Of a DNA stretch of 64,000 nucleotides, positions 26,593 through 35,574 are shown one piece after another. Under the pieces are notes generated by a model. That model had not been told where the DNA came from. It made no database searches and saw only the letters and a program-made list of their open reading frames with translations. How positions within the stretch are numbered: position 1 is the first letter of the stretch; each line of letters opens with the position of its first letter. The DNA lies in contig NZ_SZZM01000001.1 in assembly GCF_005281615.1 (NCBI RefSeq), positions 654,496-718,495 of the forward strand, read 5' to 3'. Source of the DNA: Rhodoligotrophos defluvii. Its GTDB lineage: Bacteria; Pseudomonadota; Alphaproteobacteria; Rhizobiales; Im1. A program made the translations under genes and the position numbers.

Positions 26593-28898
26593 CGCGCATT
26601 TCGGTCCCGGCCCGCCCGGATACGGCGCCGCGGCCTCTCATTCTCCATATCTCGTCGGACTACCCCAACCCGATCCGCACGCCCACCACCAACGCGGTGG
26701 AACGGCTGGTCGATCGGCTGACCATGTTCGAGCAGGTGGTGATTTCGCTGCAGCGCATCGGCAATCCCTTCCGCTGCTACTGGAAAGATCTCGGCATGGT
26801 GAATGGCCGCAGGCTCGTTGCACACGGCTATTTTGCCCTGCCCTTCGGGATTGGCATGCTGCCGTCGCAATTGCTGCTCGGCCGCCGCATCGCTCGCTTC
26901 CTGAAGCAGGAAAACCTCAGGCCGAATGTGGTGCACAGCCATCGCTTCACCTTCGAAGGGATCGCCGCCTGGCTAGTCGCACGGAAGCATAAGGCCGCCC
27001 TGTTCTTTTCCGTCCGTGGGGAAGTCGAGGCCAAGGTGTTCAAGGCCAAGCCCACCTACCGGCCGCTGTTCCGGCGCATGGCTGATGATGCGGCACGGGC
27101 CTTCTACGTGTCAGCTTGGGTAAGGGAAACCTTCGAGCGGCTGACCGGCATCGATGCGGCGAAGACGCGGCCCCTGCCGAATTTCGTCGAGAACGCACAG
27201 CCGCTGATCACGCCAACGGAACCCGACCCAGTCCTGGTCACTGTCATCAACCTGGATGCCCTGGAAAAGAAGGGCCTGCCGACATTGCTGGAGGCTCTCA
27301 AGCTGGCGGGCGATGCGGTCGATGGCGTGAAGCTGGAGATCATCGGCTATGGCAGCGAGGCTGGAGCCGCGGCCGCCAAGGGGCTGATCGAACGCTACGG
27401 CCTGGCCGACCGCGCCTTCCTGCGCGGCTTCGTGCCCCATCAGCAACTGCTGGCGGAACTCCCGAAGCGGCTGGCCATGGTCATGCCGTCCCGCAATGAG
27501 ACATTCGGGATGGCCTATGTGGAGGCACTATTTGCCGGGACGCCTGTGCTCTATTCCAAGATGACCGGCGTCGACGGCTATCTCGGCGGTCTCGAGGTCG
27601 GCGAAGCAGCCGACCCCTATGACGCCAAGGACGTGGCCCGCGCGCTTGCCGCCTTGGTGCGCGACAACGCCGCGTATCGGCAGAACATCCGCGAGCAGGC
27701 CGGCGAGTTGTTCCGCCGCTTCGACCCCGTTCGCAATATCGAGCTCTATCGGGACGATGCCCTGCGCTTCGCCAGCGAGGGAAAGGCCGAGCCGGTGATC
27801 GAGATCCACTGGGATATCGAGCCGCTGGAAGCCGAATGGCGGGCGCTGGAGGAGCAGGGCCACGTCACCGCCTTTCAGCGCTATGACTTCGTCGCCCCCC
27901 TCTATGCCGCGTTCCGCCGCCATGATCGTGCGGAGCCGGTCATCGTGGTGGTCCGCCCGACGGCCGGCGCGACGCCGATGATGATCCTGCCCCTCTGCGC
28001 CTATGCCGAGCGGGGATTGCGGATGATCAGCTTTGCCGATCTCCGGGTGGCGGACTACTGCGCGCCGGTTCTCGCCAAGGATTTTCCGGCGGACGACAAG
28101 TCCTGGTTTCTGGATCTCTGGCGCCGGATCGAGAGCGCGCTGCCCGCAGCGGATGTCATCCGGCTGCGCAAGCTGCCGGACAAGGTGGGTGCACTTTCAA
28201 ACCCGCTTCTCCACTTGCCGATTAAGGCGCCGTTCAGCGCCATGGCCCATGGCCTGCCCATCGGCGCGCCCTGGAGCGAAAAGGCCAAGGCGGTCATGAG
28301 CAAGAACACCCTGCAGCTGCTGCGGCGCCGGGAGCGCAAGCTCGGCCAGGTCGCGCCCCTGTCGCTGCAGTTCTGCACGGGCGGGCCGGAGACCGCCGCC
28401 ATCTACGATGTTCTTGCCAAGCAGCGGGTGGACCGCTTTGCCCGCCTGGGACGCGACGATCTCATGCGGGAAACCATGTGGAGCGAGTTCTACCGCGACC
28501 TCGCCTGCGGCGGCACGGCGCGGTCTATTGCCCGGCTGTTCTGGCTGAAAGTAGGCGACGAGATCGTGGCGACCGGCCTTGGCCTCGTGCACGACAAGGC
28601 ATTCCTCCTGCTCATGATGGCCTTCGATATGGACCGGCATGCGCAGCTCGCACCCGGCCGGATCATGCTGTTCAAGGCCATGGACGCCTTTGCGCAGGAA
28701 GGGCTCACCTATTTCGACCTGACGGTCGGCGACGAGCCCTACAAGAAGAACTTCGGCGCCGATGACCGCGTCCTCTATGAGGCCATGTGCGCGCGCAGCT
28801 TGCAAGGCAGGCTCGGGGTCGCGGTCTGGCAGGGCCGGCGCTGGCTCAAACGCCTGCGCGGTCGCGATTTGTTGCGACGCAACGACGACGGCGACTGA
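26589..28898 (+). CDS. Fusion: GT4 glycosyltransferase with CelD/FemAB-like GNAT acyltransferase
   Basis: A 769-residue two-domain protein. Residues about 15-385 form a GT-B glycosyltransferase, with VVHSHRF, the GFVPHQQLLAELP stretch and the E-x7-E signature in NETFGMAYVEALFAGTP. Residues about 395-769 match the CelD/BcsL-type acetyltransferase group (GNAT fold, FemAB-like), with LFWLKVGDEIVATGLG, HAQLAPGRIMLFKAMDAF and the C-terminal FDLTVGDEPYKKNFGA. There is no stop or frameshift between the parts, and the gene is coupled to its neighbours. The likely role is to add a sugar and acylate it, or to attach an acyl or aminoacyl group to the same repeat unit. Confidence 0.85.
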   Translation: MTRISVPARPDTAPRPLILHISSDYPNPIRTPTTNAVERLVDRLTMFEQVVISLQRIGNPFRCYWKDLGMVNGRRLVAHGYFALPFGIGMLPSQLLLGRRIARFLKQENLRPNVVHSHRFTFEGIAAWLVARKHKAALFFSVRGEVEAKVFKAKPTYRPLFRRMADDAARAFYVSAWVRETFERLTGIDAAKTRPLPNFVENAQPLITPTEPDPVLVTVINLDALEKKGLPTLLEALKLAGDAVDGVKLEIIGYGSEAGAAAAKGLIERYGLADRAFLRGFVPHQQLLAELPKRLAMVMPSRNETFGMAYVEALFAGTPVLYSKMTGVDGYLGGLEVGEAADPYDAKDVARALAALVRDNAAYRQNIREQAGELFRRFDPVRNIELYRDDALRFASEGKAEPVIEIHWDIEPLEAEWRALEEQGHVTAFQRYDFVAPLYAAFRRHDRAEPVIVVVRPTAGATPMMILPLCAYAERGLRMISFADLRVADYCAPVLAKDFPADDKSWFLDLWRRIESALPAADVIRLRKLPDKVGALSNPLLHLPIKAPFSAMAHGLPIGAPWSEKAKAVMSKNTLQLLRRRERKLGQVAPLSLQFCTGGPETAAIYDVLAKQRVDRFARLGRDDLMRETMWSEFYRDLACGGTARSIARLFWLKVGDEIVATGLGLVHDKAFLLLMMAFDMDRHAQLAPGRIMLFKAMDAFAQEGLTYFDLTVGDEPYKKNFGADDRVLYEAMCARSLQGRLGVAVWQGRRWLKRLRGRDLLRRNDDGD

Positions 28899-28964
28899 TC
28901 GGCACGGAGCTTGCTGAAGACCTTTTCGCCACGGCTGTCCGGGTCCTGCTTTGAGACGCAAACA

Positions 28965-30446
28965 ATGAACATTGCCAATCACTCTCGGATCGACACGTTC
29001 TCCGGCGCGCAGATGATCGCCGCCGGGCCGGTGTCGGGCCTCGACGCCTTCAGCCGGGACGTCAGGGAAGTCTTGCGGGTCTTGTGGCGGCGAAAGACCT
29101 GGATCGTCGCGATCACCGCTCTCTTCCTGATTGGCGCGATGCTCTTCGTCCTGTTCTCGACGCCGCTCTATCGCGCGTCGGCCGAGCTGCTGATCGATCC
29201 GCGCTCGAAGCGGGTGCTGCAGACCGAGCAGGTGGTGCCCGGCGGGCTCGGCACGTCATCCCAGGGTGCGGACTCGCTGCTCGTCGACAGCCAGGTCGAG
29301 ATCATCGCTTCGGATGCCGTTCTCCGGCGCGTCGTCACATCGCAAGGGCTGGATCAGGATGCCGAATTCACCAAGCCGGTGAGCCCGGGCCTTCGAGCGA
29401 AGCTGCTCGATCTGCTTGGCGAGGGGGATGCCGCAGGAAGCCGCATCGCGCAGGACCCAACCGAGCTCGCGCTCTACCACCTGCGCAAGGCGCTCTATGT
29501 GAAGCGGGTCGGCAATACCTACATCATCGAGATCTATATGCTGCTGCCAGATCCCCGTCAGGCGGCCGCGATCGCCAACGCGGTTGCGGAGGCGTACCTG
29601 GCGGAGGAGGCGCATGCGAGCTCTTCATCCACCCGGGAGACAACCGAAAGCCTGGCGGCGCGAATAGCCGAGTTGCGCACCGACGTTGAGCGGGCCGAGA
29701 GCCGGGTGGAGGACTACAGGAAAGCGCACGACCTGGTGGGCACCCAAGGCACGCTGATCAACGAGCAGCAGCTTGCCGACATGAACCAGCGCCTCGGCGC
29801 CGCCCGGGCGCAGGTGGAGGCGGCTCAGGCGCGCTTCGCGCAGGCCAAGCTGCTCGTTGGGGCCGGCCCAAGCGCCGCTTTGGCTGCAGAGGGGCTGGAC
29901 TCGCCCACCCTCGCGGCGCTGCGCACGAACCTTGCCGAGATCGACCGCCGCCGTGCCGAGCTTAGCGCCGTCTTCGGTCCGGACCACCCGCAGATGAAGA
30001 CCATCGAGGCCCAGCGCGCCGTCGCACAGGGCCAGCTGAGCGCCGAGCTCTCGCTCGTGGTTCAGCGGACGCGCAACGAGCTAGAGCTTGCCCGCGCCAA
30101 TGAAGCTTCCCTTGCCCGAGAGCTCGACAAGCTCAAAGCCACCACGCTCGCCAACAACGAGGCGCAGATCAAGCTTCGCGAATTGCAGCGTGACGCCGAC
30201 ACCTCTCGCGCGCTTCTGGAAAACGTGCTGGCCAGAGTGAAGCAGAGCAGCGAGCAGGAGGCTCTGTCCACCAGCAACTTCCGCATTCTGACCAGGGCGA
30301 CAACGCCCATGCGCATCGCCTATCCGCCGACCCTCATCGTACTGCTCGGGGCCCTCTGCGCAGGGCTGGCCATCGGCGCGCTGTTTGCCTGGCTTCTTGA
30401 ACATTTCGCAACAAGAGCCGCTTCCCCAGAAAGGTCTGTCGCATGA
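28965..30446 (+). CDS. Polysaccharide co-polymerase (Wzz/GumC type) without kinase domain
   Basis: A 493-residue inner membrane protein. A Wzz domain follows a first helix ([19 protein letters not shown]), then a long periplasmic coiled-coil region of about residues 210-440, rich in Ala, Glu and Arg, and a second helix ([20 protein letters not shown]) near the C terminus. Proteins of this type set chain length during export. The C-terminal tyrosine autokinase part that often follows is absent. The start is the ATG at 28965; the gene's end overlaps the next ATG. Confidence 0.88.
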   Translation: MNIANHSRIDTFSGAQMIAAGPVSGLDAFSRDVREVLRVLWRRKTWIVAITALFLIGAMLFVLFSTPLYRASAELLIDPRSKRVLQTEQVVPGGLGTSSQGADSLLVDSQVEIIASDAVLRRVVTSQGLDQDAEFTKPVSPGLRAKLLDLLGEGDAAGSRIAQDPTELALYHLRKALYVKRVGNTYIIEIYMLLPDPRQAAAIANAVAEAYLAEEAHASSSSTRETTESLAARIAELRTDVERAESRVEDYRKAHDLVGTQGTLINEQQLADMNQRLGAARAQVEAAQARFAQAKLLVGAGPSAALAAEGLDSPTLAALRTNLAEIDRRRAELSAVFGPDHPQMKTIEAQRAVAQGQLSAELSLVVQRTRNELELARANEASLARELDKLKATTLANNEAQIKLRELQRDADTSRALLENVLARVKQSSEQEALSTSNFRILTRATTPMRIAYPPTLIVLLGALCAGLAIGALFAWLLEHFATRAASPERSVA

Positions 30447-31459
30447 ACAATGTTTCCCGTCCCTTTCCGCCCACCATCGTTTCGTCCAACCGGCGCATTC
30501 TGGTCACGGGCGGGTCCGGGTTCATTGGCAGCCATCTCTGCGAGCGCCTCTTGGAGGCTGGCCAGGAAGTGCTCTGCGTGGACAATTTCTTCACCGGCAG
30601 CCGTGCCAACGTGGCGCATCTGCTCGATCACCGCAATTTCGAGCTGGTGCGCCACGACGTGACGGTGCCGCTCTATGTGGAGGTGGACGAGATCTACAAT
30701 CTCGCATGCCCCGCCTCGCCCATCCACTATCAGCGCGATCCCACGCAGACCATCAAGACCTCGGTGCATGGGGCCATCAACATGCTCGGGCTGGCAAAGC
30801 GCCTGCAGGCCAAGATCCTGCAAGCCTCGACCAGCGAGGTCTATGGCGATCCCCACGTCCACCCGCAGCCCGAATCCTATTGGGGCAATGTCAATCCGAT
30901 CGGACCGCGAGCCTGCTATGACGAGGGCAAGCGCTGCGCCGAAACCCTGTTCTTCTCCTATCGGATGCAGCACAATCTGCGCATCAAGATACTGAGGATC
31001 TTCAACACCTATGGCCCGCGCATGCATCCCAATGACGGCAGGGTCGTCTCCAACTTCATCATCCAGGCGCTGACCAACCAGCCGATCACCATTTTCGGGG
31101 ACGGCGAGCAGACGCGCTCGTTCTGCTATGTGGACGACCTGGTGGAGGGCATGATCCGAATGATGGACCGGACACCGGACCGGGTCACCGGTCCGGTCAA
31201 TCTCGGCAATCCCGGCGAGTTCACCATTCGCGCCCTGGCAGAAGCGGTTCTCGAGCTGACGGGATCGCGTTCGAAGATCGTGCAGCAACCGCTGCCCGTG
31301 GACGACCCGCGCCAGCGCCGGCCCGACATTACCCTTGCCAAGCAGCTGCTCGACTGGGAACCAACCATTGCGCTCCGCGAGGGGCTGGCGAAGACCATCG
31401 AGTACTTCGATCGATATCTGTCGAGCACCGCTGCCGCCGCTGCCAACGCCGACCGGTAG
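30443..31459 (+). CDS. UDP-glucuronate decarboxylase (UDP-xylose synthase)
   Basis: A 338-residue short-chain dehydrogenase/reductase of the extended type. The NAD motif is [12 protein letters not shown], followed by [11 protein letters not shown], a Ser/Thr-rich STSEVYGDP active-site stretch and the catalytic [11 protein letters not shown] (Tyr-x3-Lys). YDEGKR together with [20 protein letters not shown] is characteristic of UXS enzymes, which turn UDP-glucuronate into UDP-xylose. The ATGA overlap with the co-polymerase gene marks it as the last gene of this operon. It implies xylose, or a derivative, in the polysaccharide. Confidence 0.9.
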   Translation: MNNVSRPFPPTIVSSNRRILVTGGSGFIGSHLCERLLEAGQEVLCVDNFFTGSRANVAHLLDHRNFELVRHDVTVPLYVEVDEIYNLACPASPIHYQRDPTQTIKTSVHGAINMLGLAKRLQAKILQASTSEVYGDPHVHPQPESYWGNVNPIGPRACYDEGKRCAETLFFSYRMQHNLRIKILRIFNTYGPRMHPNDGRVVSNFIIQALTNQPITIFGDGEQTRSFCYVDDLVEGMIRMMDRTPDRVTGPVNLGNPGEFTIRALAEAVLELTGSRSKIVQQPLPVDDPRQRRPDITLAKQLLDWEPTIALREGLAKTIEYFDRYLSSTAAAAANADR

Positions 31460-31539
31460 GTCCGACGGGTCTGGGTATCCACGGGACGAGCACTTCGTAA
31501 GCAGCGGCTCCTAAAGACCCGAAGGCGAAATCCAGCGGA

Positions 31540-33351
31540 TCACTTGCCACCCGACCTTGCTTCTCGCGCTTTTTGTTTAAACCATCCCCAAATCTCTTCC
31601 CCGCTGACAAAAAGCGGAATTTGAGCCTGCCCGTCAGTCTGATCAATGGCCAAGCCAATCTCCCCGATTTGCCCATCCGCACGTACATCCCTTACGATCA
31701 GCTCAACCTCACCGCATTTAACTCTGTCGCCGACTTCAGCCGTTCCACCGAGCCGCTGCACCATGAAGTCCGCAAGAGAATGCGACAAGTAGCGCTCCGG
31801 AACCGATCGCAAGTCATATGCGTCGACGAGCGCCGACAGCGGCTTCTTGGGATCGAGCGTGAACCGGCCAAAGAATTCGGCATCGTCTTCGCTGAGCTTC
31901 TTGGGGCTGGCGAAAAGACGGTCCAGGAGCCTTACGTACTGTGGGGCGACGAAAATGTAGACGAGATCGTTTGGCTTCAGGTGTCCTGCGTATTGGTATC
32001 GCATGGATCTGCCGTCGCGAACCACGAGAGATGGGCGCGCCCAGCGGGGTAGGCGCTCACCTTGAAGGACCGGACTTTCATTCACCACGCGATAAACGAG
32101 CAGCTCGTGGTCGGATCGCCCGGGGAGATCAAGAGCCACTCGTTCAACCGGTCCAATTCTCGGGGGAATAATAAGCCCCAGCCATCGCGCCATTGGCCGG
32201 ATCGTCCACCCCTGGACGAGCAGCGAGGTGAGCACGATGATGTAGGCCGTGTTGAAAAGCAGTTGGCCGTTTTCGAATCCTTCCGCCAAAGGGATGATGC
32301 CGAGCAGGATCGAAACCGCTCCGCGCAGGCCGACCCAGGAGATAAACGCCGTTTCATTGCGTTGATACCCAAAGGGAAGCAGGCAAAGCCAGACTGCGAG
32401 TGGCCGGCAAACGAAGGTCAGCGCAAGCGCGATGGCAATGGCCGGGACCGCGATGTCAAGGAATTGCGATGGCGTCGCGAACAATCCCAAGGTCAGAAAC
32501 ATCGAGATCTGGGCGATCCAGGTGAGCCCTTCCAGGAACCGTCGCAGACCCGCATGCCCCGTAATCCGACTGTTTCCGGCCACCAGTCCGGCCACGTATA
32601 CGGCAAGGAAGCCACTGCCTCCCAGCATGCCCACCAACCCAAACAAACATATCGCCGTAGAGATGACGCCGATTGGATAAAGAGCTCCTTCGAGTGTTAT
32701 CCGGTTCGCCGCGGCTACGATCGCATAACCCCCGGCGATGCCCATGACGACGCCCAGGCCTATCTGCATCACGAATCCCTCTACGATCTCATCCCAGAGG
32801 TTCTGCTGGCTCCCGCCAGCAAGGATGAGCCCAAGCAGCATCAGAGTGAGGAAAATCGCGATTGGGTCGTTCGAGCCGGACTCCACCTCGAGGGTGGAGC
32901 GCACGTGATCGCGGATCGTTATCCCGCCAACGCGCAGCAGGAAGAACACAGCGGCCGCGTCCGTGGAACCGACAATGGCGCCGATGAGGAACGCTTCCAG
33001 CCACGGGAGGCCGAACGCATAACGAGCGGCAACACCGACCAGCCCGGCGGTGAGAGCCACGCCCAAGGTTGCCAGCGTGATGGCGGGTGCCGCAGCCTGC
33101 CTGAAGGAACGAAGCTTCGTGTCGAATCCGGAGTCGAAGAGGATGATCGCTAAGGCCAAGCTGCCGATCAGATAGGCTGAATTGGCATCGTCATAGGTAA
33201 TCCCTAGGCCATCCTCGCCGGCAAGGAGGCCAATTCCAAGGAATACCAGCAACAGCGGTGCGCCAAACCGGAACGCCAGTGCGCTGGTGATCACGGACGC
33301 CAGCACGAGCCCTGAGGCCACGAGGAAGGCTGGGAAAATAAGCTCTAGCAT
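31540..33351 (-). CDS. Potassium/proton antiporter (NhaP2/CvrA type)
   Basis: A 603-residue protein. About twelve helices form a CPA1 sodium/proton-exchanger domain, with the transport-site stretch AIVGSTDAAAVFFLLR and LEVESGSNDPIAIF. A cytoplasmic TrkA-C-like domain around residues 400-480 and a further C-terminal domain follow, as in E. coli NhaP2. It exports potassium in exchange for protons. The ATG at 33351 starts the first helix; the thirteen codons upstream look non-coding. It is convergent with the xylose synthase gene; I see no terminator in the 80 bases between them. Confidence 0.9.
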   Translation of the reverse strand: MLELIFPAFLVASGLVLASVITSALAFRFGAPLLLVFLGIGLLAGEDGLGITYDDANSAYLIGSLALAIILFDSGFDTKLRSFRQAAAPAITLATLGVALTAGLVGVAARYAFGLPWLEAFLIGAIVGSTDAAAVFFLLRVGGITIRDHVRSTLEVESGSNDPIAIFLTLMLLGLILAGGSQQNLWDEIVEGFVMQIGLGVVMGIAGGYAIVAAANRITLEGALYPIGVISTAICLFGLVGMLGGSGFLAVYVAGLVAGNSRITGHAGLRRFLEGLTWIAQISMFLTLGLFATPSQFLDIAVPAIAIALALTFVCRPLAVWLCLLPFGYQRNETAFISWVGLRGAVSILLGIIPLAEGFENGQLLFNTAYIIVLTSLLVQGWTIRPMARWLGLIIPPRIGPVERVALDLPGRSDHELLVYRVVNESPVLQGERLPRWARPSLVVRDGRSMRYQYAGHLKPNDLVYIFVAPQYVRLLDRLFASPKKLSEDDAEFFGRFTLDPKKPLSALVDAYDLRSVPERYLSHSLADFMVQRLGGTAEVGDRVKCGEVELIVRDVRADGQIGEIGLAIDQTDGQAQIPLFVSGEEIWGWFKQKAREARSGGK

Positions 33352-33723
33352 CGCGCAGCTTTCTAGATACCCTCCTTTCTGGCACGGCATCTAAGGCATT
33401 GATTCCGATTGGAACCTTATGGCCGCTGCAAATTCAGCGCGCAAGGAACATCGGGGTGCATCTGTCCGGTGCAGGTAGAATGAACGACGAGCGACTGCAC
33501 GCTCGATGGCTCATTTGACAGGGCGTTCGGCAAGGCTGTGAGAAGGTCGGGGCTTCGCTGCAGATATCCGTCCCGGCCAGAACTTAGAGAGAGCAATTGA
33601 AATGGTGTAGATGGCTCTCCGGACTGCCAGTTCAGACGGCTTTATGTATCTTAGTCCGGTACCGTCCGGGCAAGTCTCGTTTGACGCGTATTGGACGAAT
33701 CGAAAACCAACTAATTGAAAATT
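33352..33723. other. Gene-free stretch between antiporter and tRNA-Glu
   Basis: About 370 bases upstream of the antiporter gene and downstream of tRNA-Glu. A 74-codon minus-strand frame at 33511-33735 exists but runs into the tRNA gene and has no ribosome binding site. I see no integrase, repeat or other clear feature. The antiporter promoter should lie here. Confidence 0.5.
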
Positions 33724-33799
33724 TGGCGCTCCCAAGGGGACTCGAACCCCTGTTTTCGCCGTGAGAGGGCGACGTCCTAGACCGCTAGACGATGGGAGC
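33724..33799 (-). tRNA. tRNA-Glu (anticodon CTC)
   Basis: A complete cloverleaf. The acceptor stem GCTCCCA pairs with TGGGAGC; the D arm has CGTCTAGCGGTCTAGGACG; the anticodon stem-loop TCGCC-CTCTCAC-GGCGA gives anticodon CTC; the T arm is AGGGGTTCGAGTCCCCT. The discriminator base is G, and CCA is encoded (33724-33726). It reads GAG codons. Confidence 0.97.
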
Positions 33800-33833
33800 A
33801 GGTGCCGGCATGGTCACCAGCCTGCGCGCGGAT

Positions 33834-33863
33834 CGTATATCGTGCTCGGCCGGGAGAAAGCAA
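33834..33863 (-). promoter_or_regulatory. Likely promoter of tRNA-Glu
   Basis: On the minus strand, TTGCTT (33863-33858) and TATACG (33839-33834) are separated by 18 bases and lie 34 bases upstream of the tRNA. They fit the sigma-70-type consensus used in alphaproteobacteria. Read by eye only. Confidence 0.5.
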
Positions 33864-33917
33864 GTGGGAAAGGCCTTGTCGGCGCGCATTGTTTGTCCGG
33901 CGGTTTGGCGCGGCCCC

Positions 33918-34427
33918 CTATTCGCCCTCCGCTCCTGCTGCACCCGGGCGGAGCCGGACACGGGTCAGAACTCTGCCGTTCCGGAGGTCGACGACGACGA
34001 CTTCACCAGGTGCCGCGTTGTCTCCAGGCGCCGTCAACAGCGTGAGCCAGCCATCTGAGACCGCCGCTTGGACCACGCGCGTACCCGGCGGCAGGTCGAC
34101 ATCCACAAGCGGCTGCAATGGCTGCGCAGCCGGCCCGCTGCCGCCCGATTGAGCGGCTGCTCGGCTCGGCCGGTCCGCAACGCCGCCCTGCCCTGCCGCC
34201 GCCGGTGGTTGCGGCAAGACCGGGGTGGATTGCGCAGGAGGCTGATCGGCCATGCGGCTGGCGCGGAACACAATGGTGAGCACGATCGTGGCCAAGGCCG
34301 CCACGATCAGGACGCCCAGGATGATGCAGATCGCCTTCAGGATCCTTATTTTACGCGCGTCCGGCTGGGGAAGGGCAGCGCCAGCCGTTGACGCGGGCGA
34401 TGAAGGATGTGACGGCTGTGCGGCCAT
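33918..34427 (-). CDS. Single-span membrane protein of unknown function (DUF6476-like)
   Basis: A 169-residue protein. A short basic N-terminal part leads into one helix (ICIILGVLIVAALATIVLTIVF), then a Pro/Gln/Ala-rich linker and a compact C-terminal region of beta character (PPGTRVVQAAVSDGWLTLLT and EVVVVDLRNGRVLTRVRLR). I recall small membrane proteins of the DUF6476 group next to rluA in Rhizobiales, but this assignment is tentative. The ATG at 34427 lies in the same CATG as the start of the divergent rluA-family gene, so the two reading frames begin on top of each other. Confidence 0.65.
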   Translation of the reverse strand: MAAQPSHPSSPASTAGAALPQPDARKIRILKAICIILGVLIVAALATIVLTIVFRASRMADQPPAQSTPVLPQPPAAAGQGGVADRPSRAAAQSGGSGPAAQPLQPLVDVDLPPGTRVVQAAVSDGWLTLLTAPGDNAAPGEVVVVDLRNGRVLTRVRLRPGAAGAEGE

Positions 34428-35427
34428 GACAGACGAGTTCCAGGACATCAGGGAGATCACCGTCGCCGACGCGGAACAGGGTGAACGCCTCGATCGGCTG
34501 CTCGCCCGCCATTTCGGCGACATCAGCCGGTCCCGCATGAAAGCCCTCATCGAGGACGGAAGGGTCACCGCCGACGGCTGCAAGATAGGTGAGGCGCGCT
34601 ACCGGGTCAAACCCGGCGAAAGGATCAGCTTGGCAGTGCCCCCACCCGTGCCGGCGGAACCGGAGCCCGAGCCGATCCCGCTGAACATCGTCTACGAGGA
34701 TGATCAGCTCATCGTGATCGACAAGCCCGCGGGGCTTGTGGTGCACCCCGCTGCCGGAAACTGGACCGGCACCCTGGTCAACGCGCTGATCGCCCGTTGC
34801 GGCGACAGCCTTTCGGGCGTCGGCGGCGTCCGCCGGCCCGGCATCGTCCACCGCCTCGACAAGGACACCACCGGCCTTCTGGTGGTGGCGAAGACGGACC
34901 TGGCTCATGCTTCGCTCTCCGAACAATTCCAGGCCCATGGCCGCGACGGCCGCCTGGAGCGCGTCTATACGGCCCTGGTCTGGGGAAAACCCGCGCGACT
35001 CCGCGGGACGGTGAGCACCCAGCTCGGCCGCATGGACAGCAACCGGCAGAAGATAGCGGTCCTGCGGCAAGGGGGACGGAGCGCGATCACCCACTACGAA
35101 ACTGCGGGCTCAACCGAGGATGGCTTGGTCTCGTGCCTTCGCTGCAGGCTCGAAACGGGGCGCACCCATCAAATTCGCGTGCACATGGCTCATATCGGCC
35201 ATCCGCTTCTGGGCGATGTGGTATACGGGCGCGGCTTCGCCACCCGCGCCAACAAGCTGCCGGATCCGGCCAAATCGGCCCTGGTCGGCCTAAAACGCCA
35301 GGCTCTCCATGCCCAGCGTCTTGGCTTCGACCACCCGGTGACCGGGCAGCACTTGGTGTTCGAAAGCCCGTTACCTGCGGACATGGCAAATTTGGCCCAC
35401 TCGCTAAAATTTCACTCCCGGAACTGA
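34426..35427 (+). CDS. RluA-family 23S rRNA pseudouridine synthase (RluD-like)
   Basis: A 333-residue enzyme. An N-terminal S4 RNA-binding domain (RLDRLLARHFGDISRSRMKAL) is followed by the catalytic domain, with HRLDKDTTGLLVVAK holding the catalytic Asp and GRTHQIRVHMAHIGHPLLGD the conserved C-terminal motif. It converts uridines in rRNA to pseudouridine. RluD is the closest match by layout, but RluC-type specificity cannot be excluded. The ATG at 34426 has no strong ribosome binding site and shares its bases with the divergent gene. Confidence 0.9.
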   Translation: MTDEFQDIREITVADAEQGERLDRLLARHFGDISRSRMKALIEDGRVTADGCKIGEARYRVKPGERISLAVPPPVPAEPEPEPIPLNIVYEDDQLIVIDKPAGLVVHPAAGNWTGTLVNALIARCGDSLSGVGGVRRPGIVHRLDKDTTGLLVVAKTDLAHASLSEQFQAHGRDGRLERVYTALVWGKPARLRGTVSTQLGRMDSNRQKIAVLRQGGRSAITHYETAGSTEDGLVSCLRCRLETGRTHQIRVHMAHIGHPLLGDVVYGRGFATRANKLPDPAKSALVGLKRQALHAQRLGFDHPVTGQHLVFESPLPADMANLAHSLKFHSRN

Positions 35428-35574
35428 TCCATTAGCGAGGGATTTGCGTAACTATAGGCGAAACCAAGGGTGGGATGCCTCACCAAGGCCATATAGGCTC
35501 AGTAGGATCCTGGCCAACCAGAGAGAGCAGAGGATAAACGGCCATCCGGCCGCCCCTCGGAAAAGGGGGACAGA

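Noticed and set aside
32062-33153. 363-codon plus-strand frame opposite the antiporter
   Set aside because: No hydrophobic or catalytic pattern; antisense to conserved exchanger helices.
33511-33735. 74-codon minus-strand frame between the antiporter and tRNA-Glu
   Set aside because: Starts within the tRNA gene and lacks a ribosome site or recognisable domain.
33724-33799. tRNA-Glu as an integration site for a mobile element
   Set aside because: No integrase, direct repeat of the tRNA 3' end or foreign gene set is found next to it.
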